Shown: positions 10,382-22,157, counted from the stretch's first letter. The stretch: DNA of 64,000 bases from Opitutia bacterium (GCA_016187925.1 JACPIS010000001.1:124001-188000); one strand, 5' to 3'. The notes: generated by a model from the letters alone, not told the origin. Numbers and translations: made by a program.

Positions 10382-11920
10382 TCAGTAAAACACGTTCCGG
10401 TCGAGGCTGCGGTATTGGATGGCTTCGAGGAGGTGGGCGGACTGGATGCGTTCGGAGTCGGCGAGGTCGGCGATGGTGCGAGAGACCTTGAGAATGCGGT
10501 CGTAGGCGCGGGCGGAGAGGTGCAGTTGCTCCATGGCGTGCTGCAGCAAGTCGCCGAGTTCGGAATCGAGCGGGCAGTGCTTCTTGATTTGCGTCTGCGT
10601 CATGCGGGCGTTGGCCATCGTGCGCGAGCCGGTGAAACGCGCGTGCTGCCGGACGCGGGAGGCCTCGACGCGTGTGCGCATGGCGGTGGACGGCTCGCCG
10701 GGTTTGTCGGCGCGCAGTTCGGCGATCGACAGCGCCGGGGCCTCGATGTGCAGGTCGATGCGGTCGAGCAGCGGGCCGCTGATGCGGGCGCGGTAGCGCT
10801 GGATCTGCGCGGGGGCGCAGCGGCACTCATGCTTCGGGTCGCCGAGATAGCCGCAGGGGCAGGGGTTCATGGCGGCGACGAGCATGAAGTTGCACGGCAG
10901 CGTGATCTTGCCCGCGCTGCGTGAGATGGTGACGTGTCCGTCCTCCAGCGGCTGGCGCAGCACCTCGAGGGCGGAGCGCTTGAACTCCGGCAACTCGTCG
11001 AGGAAGAGCACGCCGTGATGCGCGAGGGAGATTTCGCCCGGGCCGGGAATGGCGCCGCCACCGAGCAGGCCGACATCGGAGATGGTGTGGTGCGGGGCAC
11101 GGGCGGGACGCTCGCGGAAGTGCACGCCGCCGTTGAGCGTCTGGCCCGCGGCGGAATGGATGCGGAGAATCTCCAGGTATTCGTCGAGCGAGGGTTGCGG
11201 CATGATGCCCGGCACGCGCTTGGCGATCATGGATTTTCCGGAGCCGGGCGGCCCGATCATGAGGAGGTTGTGTCCACCGGCGACGGCGACCTCGACGGCG
11301 CGGCGGACGGCGTGCTGGCCCTTGATCTCGGCGAAATCCAGCGCGGCCTCGGCGGCGTCGGGTGTACGTTGCGTGAGCGGAGTGGCGCGTTGCGGGGTGA
11401 GCTTGATCTCGCCGCAAAGGAAACGCGCGGCCTGATCGAGCGAATCGATGGCGTAAACTGTCACGCCCTCGACGAGGGTGGCTTCCTCGGCCGTGATGCG
11501 CGGGAGGAGCAGGGCGCGCTTGCCGGTGGCGCGGGCGAGCACGGCCATGGCGAGACCGCCTTTGACGGGGCGGGTGGCGCCGGAGAGGCTAAGCTCGCCG
11601 GCGACGAGGTAGTCGTCGAGCCGGTCGGCCTGCAGCTGCTCGGTGGCGACGAGGATGCCGAGGGCGATGGGCAGATCGTAGAGCGCGCCTTCCTTGCGGA
11701 GGCCGCCGGGGGCGAGGTTGATGGTGGTGCGCGTGCGCGGCATCCGGAAACCGGAATTGCTCAACGCGGAGAAGACACGGTCGTCGGACTCCTTGACGGC
11801 GGCGTCGGGCAGGCCGACGAGGAAGAGCTTGGGCTCACCGGTCTCGCCGGTGTTGACCTCGACTTGGACAGGCACGGCGTCGATGCCCACAAGGGCCGCC
11901 GAGCAGATGGTGGCTAGCAT
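10382..11920 (-). CDS. comM: YifB/ComM family Mg-chelatase-like AAA ATPase
   Basis: [28 protein letters not shown], ChlI N- and C-terminal domains, zinc motif [15 protein letters not shown]. Confidence 0.95.
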   Translation of the reverse strand: MLATICSAALVGIDAVPVQVEVNTGETGEPKLFLVGLPDAAVKESDDRVFSALSNSGFRMPRTRTTINLAPGGLRKEGALYDLPIALGILVATEQLQADRLDDYLVAGELSLSGATRPVKGGLAMAVLARATGKRALLLPRITAEEATLVEGVTVYAIDSLDQAARFLCGEIKLTPQRATPLTQRTPDAAEAALDFAEIKGQHAVRRAVEVAVAGGHNLLMIGPPGSGKSMIAKRVPGIMPQPSLDEYLEILRIHSAAGQTLNGGVHFRERPARAPHHTISDVGLLGGGAIPGPGEISLAHHGVLFLDELPEFKRSALEVLRQPLEDGHVTISRSAGKITLPCNFMLVAAMNPCPCGYLGDPKHECRCAPAQIQRYRARISGPLLDRIDLHIEAPALSIAELRADKPGEPSTAMRTRVEASRVRQHARFTGSRTMANARMTQTQIKKHCPLDSELGDLLQHAMEQLHLSARAYDRILKVSRTIADLADSERIQSAHLLEAIQYRSLDRNVFY

Positions 11921-11940
11921 TAATCAGGGCGCAGGCGTGG

Positions 11941-12801
11941 TTATACACTCACCACTCCCTGCTGCACGCGGCGCCGGATTTCGGCGATGTTCGCCTCGAC
12001 GGCCTGCAGGTAGGGATTGGGTTGGCCCGTGATGGAAAGGTACGTGTGGACGGAATCGGTCTCCGTGGCAAACATCGGCAGCACGAATTTTGCCCAGAAG
12101 TCGGGGGTCTTGGCCAGGAGTTCGCCGAGGCTGTGGTAGGGCCGCTGCTCCTCCGGCACGCCCTCGAAGTCGAATGCCTCCTTGAACTCACCGTAGAGCG
12201 CGTCGAGTTTGTCCGGGTAATCGGGCGAACTCATCTGCGCGAGGTAGTCGGCGGTGACGAGGCAGCACGCCATGATGCGCGCTTCGATGCGGCGGAAGGT
12301 CTGCGCGCTGACGCGGTTGCGCGGTCCGGTGCAGCTGATGGCGGTGCAGATGTCCTCCATCTCGGCCGGACTGATGCCCAAGGCCGGCAGATAGAGACGG
12401 GCGAAGTCGCAGCTGCGGCGTTCGTGGACGAAGGTGTATTTGGCTCCGGTGCCGGCCCGGTCGGACGTGCGCTTGATGAAGCCGACGTCGTGCAGCATGA
12501 CGGCCATGATGCACAGCTCGGCATCACGCCGGCTCAGCGCCGGCTCAGCATGGGCAACATGCCGGCCCTTGATGAGGTCGGCCATGCACAAGGTGGCCTG
12601 AAGCGTATGTTCGAAATTATGATAGCGCATGTCGTTCGCCTGGTAGCCGAGATAATGGCCGGTGAACATGCTGGTCACGTCCTCCACGAGGTGGCCGATA
12701 AGGGGCACGCTGGACATCCACCCTTCGCTGACGAAGATCGACTGCACGTACGAGCAGACGGCGGCCGGCTCCTTGGTGTTGATCGCGTGGGGTAGGGCCA
12801 T
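11941..12801 (-). CDS. HD-domain metal-dependent phosphohydrolase
   Basis: RYHNFEHTLQ...AVMLHDVGF HD motif. Confidence 0.8.
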   Translation of the reverse strand: MALPHAINTKEPAAVCSYVQSIFVSEGWMSSVPLIGHLVEDVTSMFTGHYLGYQANDMRYHNFEHTLQATLCMADLIKGRHVAHAEPALSRRDAELCIMAVMLHDVGFIKRTSDRAGTGAKYTFVHERRSCDFARLYLPALGISPAEMEDICTAISCTGPRNRVSAQTFRRIEARIMACCLVTADYLAQMSSPDYPDKLDALYGEFKEAFDFEGVPEEQRPYHSLGELLAKTPDFWAKFVLPMFATETDSVHTYLSITGQPNPYLQAVEANIAEIRRRVQQGVVSV

Positions 12802-12872
12802 TCCGGGGGTGATAAATAGGGTTTGCCGCCCATGCCGGCAAGTTCATTGTCCGGAGTCACCGAATTATTCGC

Positions 12873-13487
12873 ATGGGTGCGAGTGGCAATTTGATCATCG
12901 GACTGACGGGCGGCATGGGTTGCGGCAAATCGACCGCCGCCGCGCTTTTTGCCGGCCATGGATTCACGCGCTTCGACGCCGACCAGGTCGTGCGCGAGGA
13001 GCTGTTGCCCATGCTGGACGTGGTGGCGGCGGTGCGCGGGAAGTTTGGCGACGCCGTGATCGGTCCCGATGGCCAGATCCAGCGCGACCGGCTGGCGGAG
13101 ATAGTTTTCCGGGACGAAGCTGCGCTGGCCTGGCTGGAAGGCGAGTTACATCCGCGCTTGAACGCGCTTTGGCGTGCCCGGTTCGCCGCGGCCCGCGGGG
13201 AAAAATTCATCGTCGAGGTGCCCCTGCTCTTTGAGAAGGGGATGGAGAATTGGTTTGATTTCACCGTCTGCGTCACCACAGACTCCGCTCTGCAAATCCG
13301 GCGGCTGGAGCAGCGCGGTATCCCGCCCGAGCTCGCCCGCCAGCGTTTAGCCAAGCAACTGCCCCTGGCCCGAAAATGCGAGTTGGCTGATTTTGTTCTC
13401 CTGAACGACGGCTCCCTTGAGTTTTTAAGCGAACAGGTCAGCGCGCTGGCGCACCGCCTCCTTCAACCACAACCCGCCTGCCCCTAG
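12873..13487 (+). CDS. coaE: dephospho-CoA kinase
   Basis: IGLTGGMGCGKSTAAALFAGHGFTRFDADQVVRE...VEVPLLFE. Confidence 0.95.
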   Translation: MGASGNLIIGLTGGMGCGKSTAAALFAGHGFTRFDADQVVREELLPMLDVVAAVRGKFGDAVIGPDGQIQRDRLAEIVFRDEAALAWLEGELHPRLNALWRARFAAARGEKFIVEVPLLFEKGMENWFDFTVCVTTDSALQIRRLEQRGIPPELARQRLAKQLPLARKCELADFVLLNDGSLEFLSEQVSALAHRLLQPQPACP

Positions 13488-13499
13488 CAGGCATCCCTA

Positions 13500-15350
13500 A
13501 TGGAAGTTCCTCCGTCCTCCTCCGAGGAGAATGTTAAGTCCGACAACGACAGCGCCGCCGAGTCGCCCAAGAAGCGTCCGCGCACCCGCTCCCGTCTTTA
13601 CCGCTCGAAAAAGGGCGCCGCGACCGGTGACAGTGCACCCGCGGCGGCCGAGCCCGAGTCCGCGCCTGCTCCCGAGCGGGCCGAGCGCAGCGAGGTGTCG
13701 CCCGAGCCGGCTCCCGCGCGCAGTGAGCGCGTGGAAGAGCCCCGGGCGCCGGAAGCCGCCGCACCGGCACCGTCCGGCGGCGGCGACGCGCCGGCCGAGT
13801 CCGCTGCACCCCAAGGCGGTGGTGAGAGCGGCGAAGGCGACCGCGGCGGTCAGTTCCAGCACGGCGGCGGTGGCGGTGGAAAATTCAACCGCTGGCGCGA
13901 CAAGAAATTTCGCGGCGGCGGCAAATGGGGCAAGCACCAGGGAGGTGGCGGGGGAGGCGGCGGACCGAAGTTCCCGCCGCAGCCGCCTCCGCCCAAGGGT
14001 GAGATTTATTACGGCGATCTGCCGGATCCGGCGCGTTTCCAGGACATCGAGGCGCTCGACACGCTGGCCGACGAGATTGCCGCGAAGAAGGAAGACCCGA
14101 TCTGGTTGCAGGAACTCTACGCGCTCGGCCACGCCGAACTGGCCGCCAAGGCCAAGGGTCTCGGGGCGAAATTCGAGGGCGTGCCGAACCGCAAACAGAT
14201 GCTGACGGCGGTGTTCGCGGCCGCGGCCGAGCAGAAGATTCCGCTGCTCGACCAGGGCTGGCTCGACCTCACGGACCGCGGTTACGGCTTCATCGTCCAC
14301 GACAGCGTCAATTACCGCCTCTACCCCGAGAACGCGTTCCTGCCGGAGGGCTTCGTCCGCAAGCTCGGCCTGAAGCGCGGGCATCACGTCGAGGTGCAGG
14401 TGCAGGCGCCGCAGGGCAACGACCGTTGTCCTGCCGTCGTCCGCCTCCGCAAGGTCATGGGCGGCAAACCGGACGAGCTCTCCAAGCTCAAGCCGTTCGA
14501 GGAGCTCACGCCGTATTACCCGCTCAAGCGCATCTGGCTCGAGCAGGCCGGCGCCAAGGACGTCTCGATGCGCATGGTCGACATTATCACGCCGGTCGGC
14601 TTCGGCCAGCGCGGCCTGATCGTCGCGCCGCCACGCACGGGCAAGACCGTTCTCCTGCAGAACATCGCCAACTCCATCGCGGCCAACTCGCCCGAGGCGA
14701 AACTCATCATTCTCCTGATCGACGAGCGCCCCGAGGAAGTCACGGACTTCCGCCGGCACTGCAAGGGCGAGGTCGTCAGCTCGACGTTCGACGAGACACC
14801 CGAGAGCCATGTGCATTGCGCCGAGATGGTCATCGAGAAGGCGCGCCGTCTGGTGGAGCAGGGTGAGCACGTCGTCATCCTGCTCGATTCCATCACCCGC
14901 CTCGCGCGCGCGTACAACGCCCTCGCGTCCAACAACGGCAAGATCATGTCCGGCGGTCTCGAAGCCACGGCGTTGCAGAAGCCGAAGCGCTTCTTCGGCT
15001 CCGCGCGCAACATCGAGGGCGCCGGCAGCCTCACCATCCTCGGCACCGCGCTCATCGACACCGGCAGCCGCATGGACGAGGTGATCTTCGAGGAGTTCAA
15101 GGGTACCGGCAACATGGAGCTGCACCTCGACCGCGACCTGGTGAACAAGCGCATCTTCCCCGCGCTCAACATCGACAAGTCCGGCACGCGCAAGGAGGAG
15201 CTCATCTACCATCCCGACGAGCTCGCGCGCATCTACTCGCTGCGCCGCGCCATGCAGGGCGTGCCCGCCGCGGACTCGATCGACATGCTCATCCAGCGGC
15301 TCAAGAAGACCAAGACCAACGCGGAGTTCCTGATGAGCCTGAACCGCTGA
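13500..15350 (+). CDS. rho: transcription termination factor Rho (long form with disordered N-terminal extension)
   Basis: [53 protein letters not shown]; about 160-aa Ala/Pro/Glu/Gly-rich N-terminus. Confidence 0.95.
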   Translation: MEVPPSSSEENVKSDNDSAAESPKKRPRTRSRLYRSKKGAATGDSAPAAAEPESAPAPERAERSEVSPEPAPARSERVEEPRAPEAAAPAPSGGGDAPAESAAPQGGGESGEGDRGGQFQHGGGGGGKFNRWRDKKFRGGGKWGKHQGGGGGGGGPKFPPQPPPPKGEIYYGDLPDPARFQDIEALDTLADEIAAKKEDPIWLQELYALGHAELAAKAKGLGAKFEGVPNRKQMLTAVFAAAAEQKIPLLDQGWLDLTDRGYGFIVHDSVNYRLYPENAFLPEGFVRKLGLKRGHHVEVQVQAPQGNDRCPAVVRLRKVMGGKPDELSKLKPFEELTPYYPLKRIWLEQAGAKDVSMRMVDIITPVGFGQRGLIVAPPRTGKTVLLQNIANSIAANSPEAKLIILLIDERPEEVTDFRRHCKGEVVSSTFDETPESHVHCAEMVIEKARRLVEQGEHVVILLDSITRLARAYNALASNNGKIMSGGLEATALQKPKRFFGSARNIEGAGSLTILGTALIDTGSRMDEVIFEEFKGTGNMELHLDRDLVNKRIFPALNIDKSGTRKEELIYHPDELARIYSLRRAMQGVPAADSIDMLIQRLKKTKTNAEFLMSLNR

Positions 15351-15362
15351 CGCCCGCCGCGC

Positions 15363-15992
15363 ATGAGCAGTCACACGTTCTGGATCTACACCCTGACCTG
15401 CCTGCTGCTCGTGGCGGCGCCCGGCCCGGATAATCTGCTGGCGGTGGCCCGCGGCCTTTCCCAAGGCCGGCGCGCCGCGGTCGTCTCGGCGCTCGCTTCG
15501 GGCTGCGGCATCCTTGTTCATGTGGGTGCCGCGACGCTTGGTCTGACCGCGCTGCTCATGGCCTCGATGGCGCTCTTCCTGGCGGTGAAGCTCGTCGGGG
15601 CCGCCTACCTGCTGTGGCTGGGCTGGAGGGCCCTGCGCTCCCGCACGCTGATCTCGTTCCGTGTCGTGGATCGGCTGCCCTTGCGCCGTGTTTTTCTGAC
15701 GGGCTTCCTCTCCGCCTCGCTCAATCCCAAGGTGGGGATATTCATCCTCGCATTTGTGCCGCAGTTCCTGAGCCCCGGGGCGGGCCCGGCGGCTTGGCAG
15801 CTGGCGGGGCTGGGCGCATGGTTCGCCCTACTGACCGCCGTGGGCTTTGCGCTCATGGGCATGTGCGCGCACTCGCTCGCGCGCTGGCTGGAGTCGCGGC
15901 CGCGTCTGGTGGCCGGGCTCAACATCGGCGCCGGTCTCGCCTTTCTCGGCGCCGGATTTTCGGTGCTAACCGCCAGGGCCAGGGCCGTGTAG
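15363..15992 (+). CDS. LysE/RhtB family amino-acid exporter
   Basis: APGPDNLLAVARGLSQGRRAA motif and multiple TM helices. Confidence 0.9.
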   Translation: MSSHTFWIYTLTCLLLVAAPGPDNLLAVARGLSQGRRAAVVSALASGCGILVHVGAATLGLTALLMASMALFLAVKLVGAAYLLWLGWRALRSRTLISFRVVDRLPLRRVFLTGFLSASLNPKVGIFILAFVPQFLSPGAGPAAWQLAGLGAWFALLTAVGFALMGMCAHSLARWLESRPRLVAGLNIGAGLAFLGAGFSVLTARARAV

Positions 15993-16029
15993 GAACTCGT
16001 CGCGGTATGCAACCCCGCCCTCGTCGCCC

Positions 16030-17751
16030 GTGATCTCCGTCGACGACTACGTTTTGCAAATCGCCCTGTGGCGCGGGCTGCTGCGGCGCGAGCAACTCGA
16101 GTCGGCCCTGGGCTCCGGTGCGGGGCTTCCGTCGGACGAGGGCGCCCCGTCCGATGTGGTCGCGCGCCTGGTGTCTGCCGGTGCGCTGGATCCGGACGCC
16201 CTCGCCCGGGCCGTGGCGGGAGAGTTCGGCCTGCCATTCATCGAACTCTCGGATAAGCGGATTTCCGGCGAGGCGCTGGGTGCCCTGCCGCGTGCCTTCG
16301 TCCTGCGGAACCGGGTCTGTCCGGTGGAACTTAGGGACGATGTGCTCGTGGTGGCGGTCGCCGATCCGCTTGCCGTCGACGTGATCGATGAACTCGGGCA
16401 CACGGCGGGCCGGAACGTCCGCGTCGTGGTGGCGGCCGGGCATGATTTGCAGCAGGCCATCGAACGCCACTACGAGACCGACGAAGTCGTCATGGCTCAT
16501 TTCCTCCAGGAGCTGGAAGCGCCGGAGGCGGTTTCGACGGGCGACGCTCCGCTGGCGGAAGACGGAGGAGCGCTGGGACCGGACGCGCCCGTTATCCGGC
16601 TGGCGCAGACGATCATTCACGAGGCGATCCGGCGTCGCGCCTCGGATATTCATTTGGAGCCGCTCGAACGGCGTTTTCGCGTGCGCTACCGGATCGACGG
16701 CGTGCTGGTGGAGGCCGACCCGCCGCCGAAGCGGCTGCAGCTGCCGTTGATCTCGCGGTTGAAGATCATGGCGAACATCAGCATCGCCGAGAAGCGCGTA
16801 CCGCAGGATGGCCGGATCCAGATCGACCTGGCGGGCCTGCCGGTCGACCTGCGGGTCTCAACGCTGCCCACGGTGCACGGCGAGAGCATCGTCATGCGCA
16901 TCCTCGACCAACGGGGGCTGGCACGCGGCTTGCCTGAATTGGGATTTCTGTCCGACGACGAGGAATCGTTCAAACGGCTCATCAGCGCGCCCGATGGCAT
17001 GCTGCTCGTCACCGGCCCGACCGGCTCCGGCAAGACCACCACGCTTTACAGCTGCCTGCACGATCTCAATCGCGCGGACCGGAAAATCATCACGGTCGAG
17101 GATCCGGTCGAATACCGCCTCAGCGGCATCAATCAGGTGTCGGTGCAGGCCGACATCGGCATGACGTTCGCTGCGGCCCTGCGGGCGATGCTTCGCCAGG
17201 CGCCGAATGTCGTCATGGTCGGTGAAATTCGCGACCGGGAGACGGCGGATATTTCCATCAATGCCGCGCTGACCGGCCACCTCGTCTTCAGCACGCTGCA
17301 CACGAACGACGCGCCGGGCGCCGTGACACGCCTGCTCGATCTCGGCGCCAAGTCATTTCTCGTGGCCGCCGCGTTGCGCGCGGTCATGGCCCAGCGCCTC
17401 GTGCGCCGCATCTGCCCGGCGTGCCGGCGCGCCTACACGCCGGCGGTGCGCGAACTGCACGCGCTCGGGCTGACGCCGTCGCAGCTGGCCGAAGCGAAGT
17501 TCGCGCATGGCGCTGGTTGCCCGGCGTGCCAGGGCACGGGCTATCGCGGGCGGCTGGGGATTTTTGAGATATTTTTGATCTCCGACGAAGTGCGCGGGAT
17601 GGTGTATGACCGGGCCAGTGCCGCCCGGCTGCGCGCCCGCGCCCGGCAGGACGGTATGCGCACCCTGCGCGACGACGGCGTCCGCAAAGTCCTTGCCGGC
17701 CTCACCACAATCGAAGAGGTTGTGTCCGCGACCGTCGGCGATATAGATTAA
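16030..17751 (+). CDS. GspE/PilB family type II secretion / type IV pilus assembly ATPase (copy 1)
   Basis: GTG start; [32 protein letters not shown]...CPAC zinc motif. Confidence 0.93.
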   Translation: MISVDDYVLQIALWRGLLRREQLESALGSGAGLPSDEGAPSDVVARLVSAGALDPDALARAVAGEFGLPFIELSDKRISGEALGALPRAFVLRNRVCPVELRDDVLVVAVADPLAVDVIDELGHTAGRNVRVVVAAGHDLQQAIERHYETDEVVMAHFLQELEAPEAVSTGDAPLAEDGGALGPDAPVIRLAQTIIHEAIRRRASDIHLEPLERRFRVRYRIDGVLVEADPPPKRLQLPLISRLKIMANISIAEKRVPQDGRIQIDLAGLPVDLRVSTLPTVHGESIVMRILDQRGLARGLPELGFLSDDEESFKRLISAPDGMLLVTGPTGSGKTTTLYSCLHDLNRADRKIITVEDPVEYRLSGINQVSVQADIGMTFAAALRAMLRQAPNVVMVGEIRDRETADISINAALTGHLVFSTLHTNDAPGAVTRLLDLGAKSFLVAAALRAVMAQRLVRRICPACRRAYTPAVRELHALGLTPSQLAEAKFAHGAGCPACQGTGYRGRLGIFEIFLISDEVRGMVYDRASAARLRARARQDGMRTLRDDGVRKVLAGLTTIEEVVSATVGDID

Positions 17752-17770
17752 CCCAGACTCCTTTCCCGCC

Positions 17771-18853
17771 ATGAGCTACGAAATGAACGATCTTCTCGAA
17801 CTGGTTGTCGACCAGAAGTGCTCGGACCTCCACCTGCAGGTCGGCACACCGCCCACGCTCCGCATGCGCGGCAGCATGACGCCCATCGACGGTCCCAACC
17901 TCACGCCCGAGGACACGGAGAAACTCATGCTCTCCATCACACCCGACACGCACGTGCAGAACGTGAAGCTGCACGGCGGCACCGACTTCGGCTTCGCCTA
18001 CCTCGACAAGGCCCGCTTCCGCGTCTCCGTGCTCAAGTCCAAGGGCAACTACGGCCTCGTGCTGCGCCAGATTCCCAACCAGCTCTTCGATCTCCGCCAG
18101 ATCGGTCTGCCCGACAAGATCAAGGAGCTGCTCTATCGTCCGCGCGGCCTTTTCCTCGTCACCGGCCCGACCGGCTCGGGCAAGTCCACCACGCTCGCCT
18201 CGATGGTGAATTACATCAACGAGAACCGCGACGGCCACATCATCACGATCGAGGACCCGATCGAGTATTACCACAACCACAAGCGCTGCGTCGTCACGCA
18301 GCGCGAGGTCGGCCAGGACGTCCCGAGCTTCTCCGAGGCCATCCGGCGCGCCTTGCGCCAGGACCCGGACGTCATCCTCGTCGGTGAGTTGCGCGATCTC
18401 GAAACCATCGAGGCGGCCATCAGCGCGGCCGAGACGGGCCACTTGGTGTTCGGCACGCTGCACACCAACAGCGCCTCCAAGACCGTCGACCGCATCGTCG
18501 ACGCCTTCCCGGCGAACATGAAGGAGATGATCCGCACCCAGCTTTCGACGTCCATCATCGGTGTCATCTCCCAGTCGCTCTGCAAGAAGAACGGCGGCGG
18601 GCGCATCGCCGCCTACGAGATCATGGTCAACACCTCGTCCATCGCCTCGCTCATCCGCGACAACAAGACCTTCCGTATTCCGTCCGACATCCAGACTGGT
18701 GCGCACCTCGGCATGATCACGCTGGACACGCACCTCATGAGTCTCGTGAACAAGGAGCAGATCGACCCCGACGAAGCGGTCGAGAAGGCGCAGGACCCCG
18801 AGGGCATGCGCACGAAACTCCTTAGCATGGGCATCAAGCTGCGAAGCGTCTGA
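17771..18853 (+). CDS. pilT: type IV pilus twitching motility protein PilT
   Basis: [69 protein letters not shown]. Confidence 0.95.
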   Translation: MSYEMNDLLELVVDQKCSDLHLQVGTPPTLRMRGSMTPIDGPNLTPEDTEKLMLSITPDTHVQNVKLHGGTDFGFAYLDKARFRVSVLKSKGNYGLVLRQIPNQLFDLRQIGLPDKIKELLYRPRGLFLVTGPTGSGKSTTLASMVNYINENRDGHIITIEDPIEYYHNHKRCVVTQREVGQDVPSFSEAIRRALRQDPDVILVGELRDLETIEAAISAAETGHLVFGTLHTNSASKTVDRIVDAFPANMKEMIRTQLSTSIIGVISQSLCKKNGGGRIAAYEIMVNTSSIASLIRDNKTFRIPSDIQTGAHLGMITLDTHLMSLVNKEQIDPDEAVEKAQDPEGMRTKLLSMGIKLRSV

Positions 18854-18884
18854 CGGTCATTTGTCTGCGCGGGCCAGACGCGCA

Positions 18885-20579
18885 ATGTTCGAGGGATACG
18901 ACCACACCATAGAAGAAATAATCCGCCGCCGCCGGCTCCTGAGTCCGGCGCAATTGGAGTCGGCGCACACGGCGGCCCGTGCGTCCGGTCAGTCCTTGGC
19001 GGACGCCGTGTGCGAGCTGGCGATGCTGGAGAAACCCGCGCTGCTGCGCGCCGTGGCGGAGCACCTGGGTGCCGCGTATGCCGAAAACGTTCCGTCCGCG
19101 CTGCCGGAAGAAATGCCCGCCGTGCTGACCGGCGAGTTGGCGCGCGACTACGGAGCCGTGCCGTGGCGGACCGATGCCGGTTCGGTCGACCTGCTGGTGG
19201 TTGATCCGTTCAATCGCCACATCGTCGACGACCTGTCCTTCGTCTTGGGACGCGAAGTGCGGCTGACGGTCGCCGATCCGGCGCAGGTGGCCGCGCTGGT
19301 CCGCCGGCACTACGGAGACGACGGCGAGTCGCTCGAGGAAGCCGCCTTGGAATTGGCCGCGCAGGCCGACGGTCTCGCCGACCGGACGGAGTTGTCCGAC
19401 GACGATGTCGCGCAACTGGCCGGTCGGGCGCCAATCATCCACTTCGTCAACCTCGTGCTGAGCCAGACCATTCGCGACCACGCTTCCGACGTGCACTTCG
19501 AGCCGTTCGAGCGGGAGTTCAAGATTCGCAGCCGCATCGACGGGGTGCTGCACGAGATGCCGCCGCCACCCCTGACGCTGGTCCGGCCGGTGATCTCCCG
19601 CCTCAAGGTGCTGGCCAATCTCGACATCGCCGAGCGCCGTTTGCCGCAGGACGGCCGCATCAAGCTGGCGATAGCGGGTCGCGCCGTGGACTTGCGCGTC
19701 TCGACCTTGCCCACGCAGTTCGGCGAAAGCGTGGTGCTGCGCGTGCTCGACCAGTCGGCGGTCCGGCTCGAACTCTCCGATTTGGGTCTGCCGCCAGCGA
19801 CGGAGCGGGACATCCGCGAAATCATCCGGCGGCCCAACGGCATCTTTCTCGTCACCGGCCCGACCGGCTCCGGCAAGACCACGACACTTTACAGCAGCCT
19901 CAAGCTGCTGAATTCGGCGGAGGTCAAAATTCTCACGGTCGAGGATCCGGTCGAATACGAGATCGAGGGCATCATGCAGGTGCCGGTGAATCCCGGCGCC
20001 GAACTCGGCTTCCCCCGCGCGCTGCGTTCTTTTCTGCGGCAGGACCCCGATATCGTGATGGTTGGCGAGATTCGTGATCTGGAGACGGCACAGATCGCCA
20101 TCCAGGCGGCGCTGACCGGTCACCTCGTGCTGAGTACGCTGCACACGAACGACGCGCCCGGCGCCATCACGCGCCTGACTGACATGGGCGTGGAGCCGTT
20201 CCTGCTCGCGTCCACCGTCGAGGCCGTGCTGGCGCAGCGGCTAGTCCGGCGCATTTGCCCGGAGTGCAAGGCAGCTCGCCTGCCCGAGACCACCACTCTG
20301 CGGCAGCTCGGCTTCGCGCCTGCCGAGTTCGGTGACCGGCCGACTTATTTCGGCAAAGGTTGCCCGCACTGCGCGCAGACCGGGTATCGCGGCCGGCTGG
20401 GGATTTTTGAATTTCTGCGGCTCAACGACGAGTTGCGCGACCTGATTGTGGCGGGAACTCCCTTGGCGCAGCTCCGCAAGCGCGCCGGTGCGCTCGGCCT
20501 GACGTCGCTCCGCGCCGCCGGGCTCCAGGCGGTTCTCGCGGGCGAAACGACACCCGAAGAGGTGGCCAAATACGTCTGA
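18885..20579 (+). CDS. GspE/PilB family ATPase (copy 2)
   Basis: [41 protein letters not shown]...CPHC; TTG at 18861 is an alternative start. Confidence 0.92.
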   Translation: MFEGYDHTIEEIIRRRRLLSPAQLESAHTAARASGQSLADAVCELAMLEKPALLRAVAEHLGAAYAENVPSALPEEMPAVLTGELARDYGAVPWRTDAGSVDLLVVDPFNRHIVDDLSFVLGREVRLTVADPAQVAALVRRHYGDDGESLEEAALELAAQADGLADRTELSDDDVAQLAGRAPIIHFVNLVLSQTIRDHASDVHFEPFEREFKIRSRIDGVLHEMPPPPLTLVRPVISRLKVLANLDIAERRLPQDGRIKLAIAGRAVDLRVSTLPTQFGESVVLRVLDQSAVRLELSDLGLPPATERDIREIIRRPNGIFLVTGPTGSGKTTTLYSSLKLLNSAEVKILTVEDPVEYEIEGIMQVPVNPGAELGFPRALRSFLRQDPDIVMVGEIRDLETAQIAIQAALTGHLVLSTLHTNDAPGAITRLTDMGVEPFLLASTVEAVLAQRLVRRICPECKAARLPETTTLRQLGFAPAEFGDRPTYFGKGCPHCAQTGYRGRLGIFEFLRLNDELRDLIVAGTPLAQLRKRAGALGLTSLRAAGLQAVLAGETTPEEVAKYV

Positions 20580-21832
20580 TGCCACGCTTCAATTACATCG
20601 CCGTCGATGCACGCGGACTGGAGACCACCGGATTGGTCGAGGCGTTGAGTTCCGAACAGGCGATCAAGCAGCTGAAGGCGAGGGGGCTCTTCCCCACGGA
20701 CGTGGCATCGGCCGCCGCATTCCAGGGGAATGACCGGACGCCCGGCCAGCGAATCGGACTGCAAATGCGACTGAGCCTGTCGTTTGTGCCGCCGGTCAGC
20801 GCCAGGGAAACGGCGATTTTCACTCGGCAGTTGGCCACGTTGTTGCGTGCCGGCATGCCGTTGGTGAAAGGGCTGGAGGTGCTCGCGCGACAGGAGCGCA
20901 ACGGCGCGTTCAGGACGATTATCCCGGCACTGACTGATGACATCCGTTCGGGCGGGACACTTTCCGACGCGTTGACGCGGCACCCACGGGTGTTCGACCG
21001 TTTGTATCTCAGCATGGTCCGGGCGGGCGAGGCGGGTGGGGTGCTCGATGTCGTGCTCGATCGGCTGGCGAAGTTCGCCGAGAAAAGCCTGCAGCTGCGC
21101 GGCAAGGTCAGGGCGGCGATGGTGTATCCGCTGATCGTGCTGCTGGTGGCGGTGACGATTTTGGTCGGCCTGCTGGTCTTCGTGGTGCCGAGGTTCCGGC
21201 AGATCTTCGCCGATTTGCTGAAAGGTGCGCCGCTGCCTCCGCTGACCCAGGCTGTGCTGGCAGTCAGCGATGCCGTGCGGACGCATTACCTCGGCACGCT
21301 GGCGGTGCTTGCGGTCGCCTGGGTCGCTTTCAATTGGTTCCGACGGTCGCCGCGGGGAGGAAGGCTCGTCGCTGGCTGGGTGCTGCGGGCGCCGCTCTTC
21401 GGGGACCTGTGGCTCAAGTCCATTGTTGCCCGCTTCAGCCGGACGCTTGGCACGTTGCTGTCGAGCGGCGTGCCGATCCTGTCGGCGCTGCTCATCACCC
21501 GCGATACCTGCGGCAATCTCCGGGTGAGCGATGCCATCCAGTTGGTGCACGACCGGGTGAAGGAAGGCGCACCGGTCGCGCGGCCGCTGGAGGGCGCGCA
21601 GGTTTTTCCGCCGATGGTGGCCAGCATGATCGAGGTCGGCGAGCACACCGGCCAATTGCCGGAGATGCTCGGCAAGATCGCCGACATCTATGACGACGAG
21701 GTCGACAACGCCGTCGCCGGCCTGAGTTCCCTCATCGAGCCGATCCTGATCGTCATCCTCGCCGGCGTGGTCGGCCTCATCGTCGTAGCGCTCTTCCTGC
21801 CGATCATCCGCATCGTGCAGCTGCTGACGTAG
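20579..21832 (+). CDS. GspF/PilC family inner-membrane platform protein
   Basis: MPRFNYIAVDARGLETTGLVEA...FTRQLATLLRAGMPLVKGLEVL, T2SF domains; starts at the stop of the preceding ATPase. Confidence 0.93.
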   Translation: MPRFNYIAVDARGLETTGLVEALSSEQAIKQLKARGLFPTDVASAAAFQGNDRTPGQRIGLQMRLSLSFVPPVSARETAIFTRQLATLLRAGMPLVKGLEVLARQERNGAFRTIIPALTDDIRSGGTLSDALTRHPRVFDRLYLSMVRAGEAGGVLDVVLDRLAKFAEKSLQLRGKVRAAMVYPLIVLLVAVTILVGLLVFVVPRFRQIFADLLKGAPLPPLTQAVLAVSDAVRTHYLGTLAVLAVAWVAFNWFRRSPRGGRLVAGWVLRAPLFGDLWLKSIVARFSRTLGTLLSSGVPILSALLITRDTCGNLRVSDAIQLVHDRVKEGAPVARPLEGAQVFPPMVASMIEVGEHTGQLPEMLGKIADIYDDEVDNAVAGLSSLIEPILIVILAGVVGLIVVALFLPIIRIVQLLT

Positions 21833-21833
21833 G

Positions 21834-22157
21834 GCCGGGTTGTGGAGACAGGCCGGCGCGCTTGTCCGCCCCGGGTAAATTGAGGCGCGAGTTTACACGC
21901 TGACCTGCAGGGAAAACGTTCGCCGGTACAGGCGTCGTCGCAGCCGATGGAGGTGGTCGCACAGGCGTCCCGGCCTCCTCGACCGAGGCGACTTCCTCGG
22001 GCGTCACCGGCTGCTTAATCACGAAGGCCATGCCGTCCTCCGTGCGCCCGTGGAAATCCGGGGTGATGGCGCGGCTTTGGTCGCAATCAATGCAGGTGGT
22101 ACCGACATAATATTTGCCGACGGCGTTTGGGGAGACACGAGCAGGAAGGGTGGCCAT
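21834..22157 (-). pseudogene. ferredoxin-like gene, apparently frameshifted
   Basis: MATLPARVSPNAVGKYYVGTTCIDCDQSRAITPDFHGRTEDG..VIKQPVTPEEVASVEEA resembles a 4Fe-4S ferredoxin; matching C-terminal part (DACATTSIGCDDAC) lies in another frame from about 21970. Confidence 0.45.

Noticed and set aside
13855-13985. GGCGGTGG-rich low-complexity tract resembling a microsatellite
   Set aside because: In-frame coding for the Gly-rich Rho N-terminus with mixed codons; no exact tandem unit.
13497-15521. 674-aa minus-strand ORF opposite rho
   Set aside because: Antisense shadow ORF; the plus strand encodes a full Rho with all motifs.
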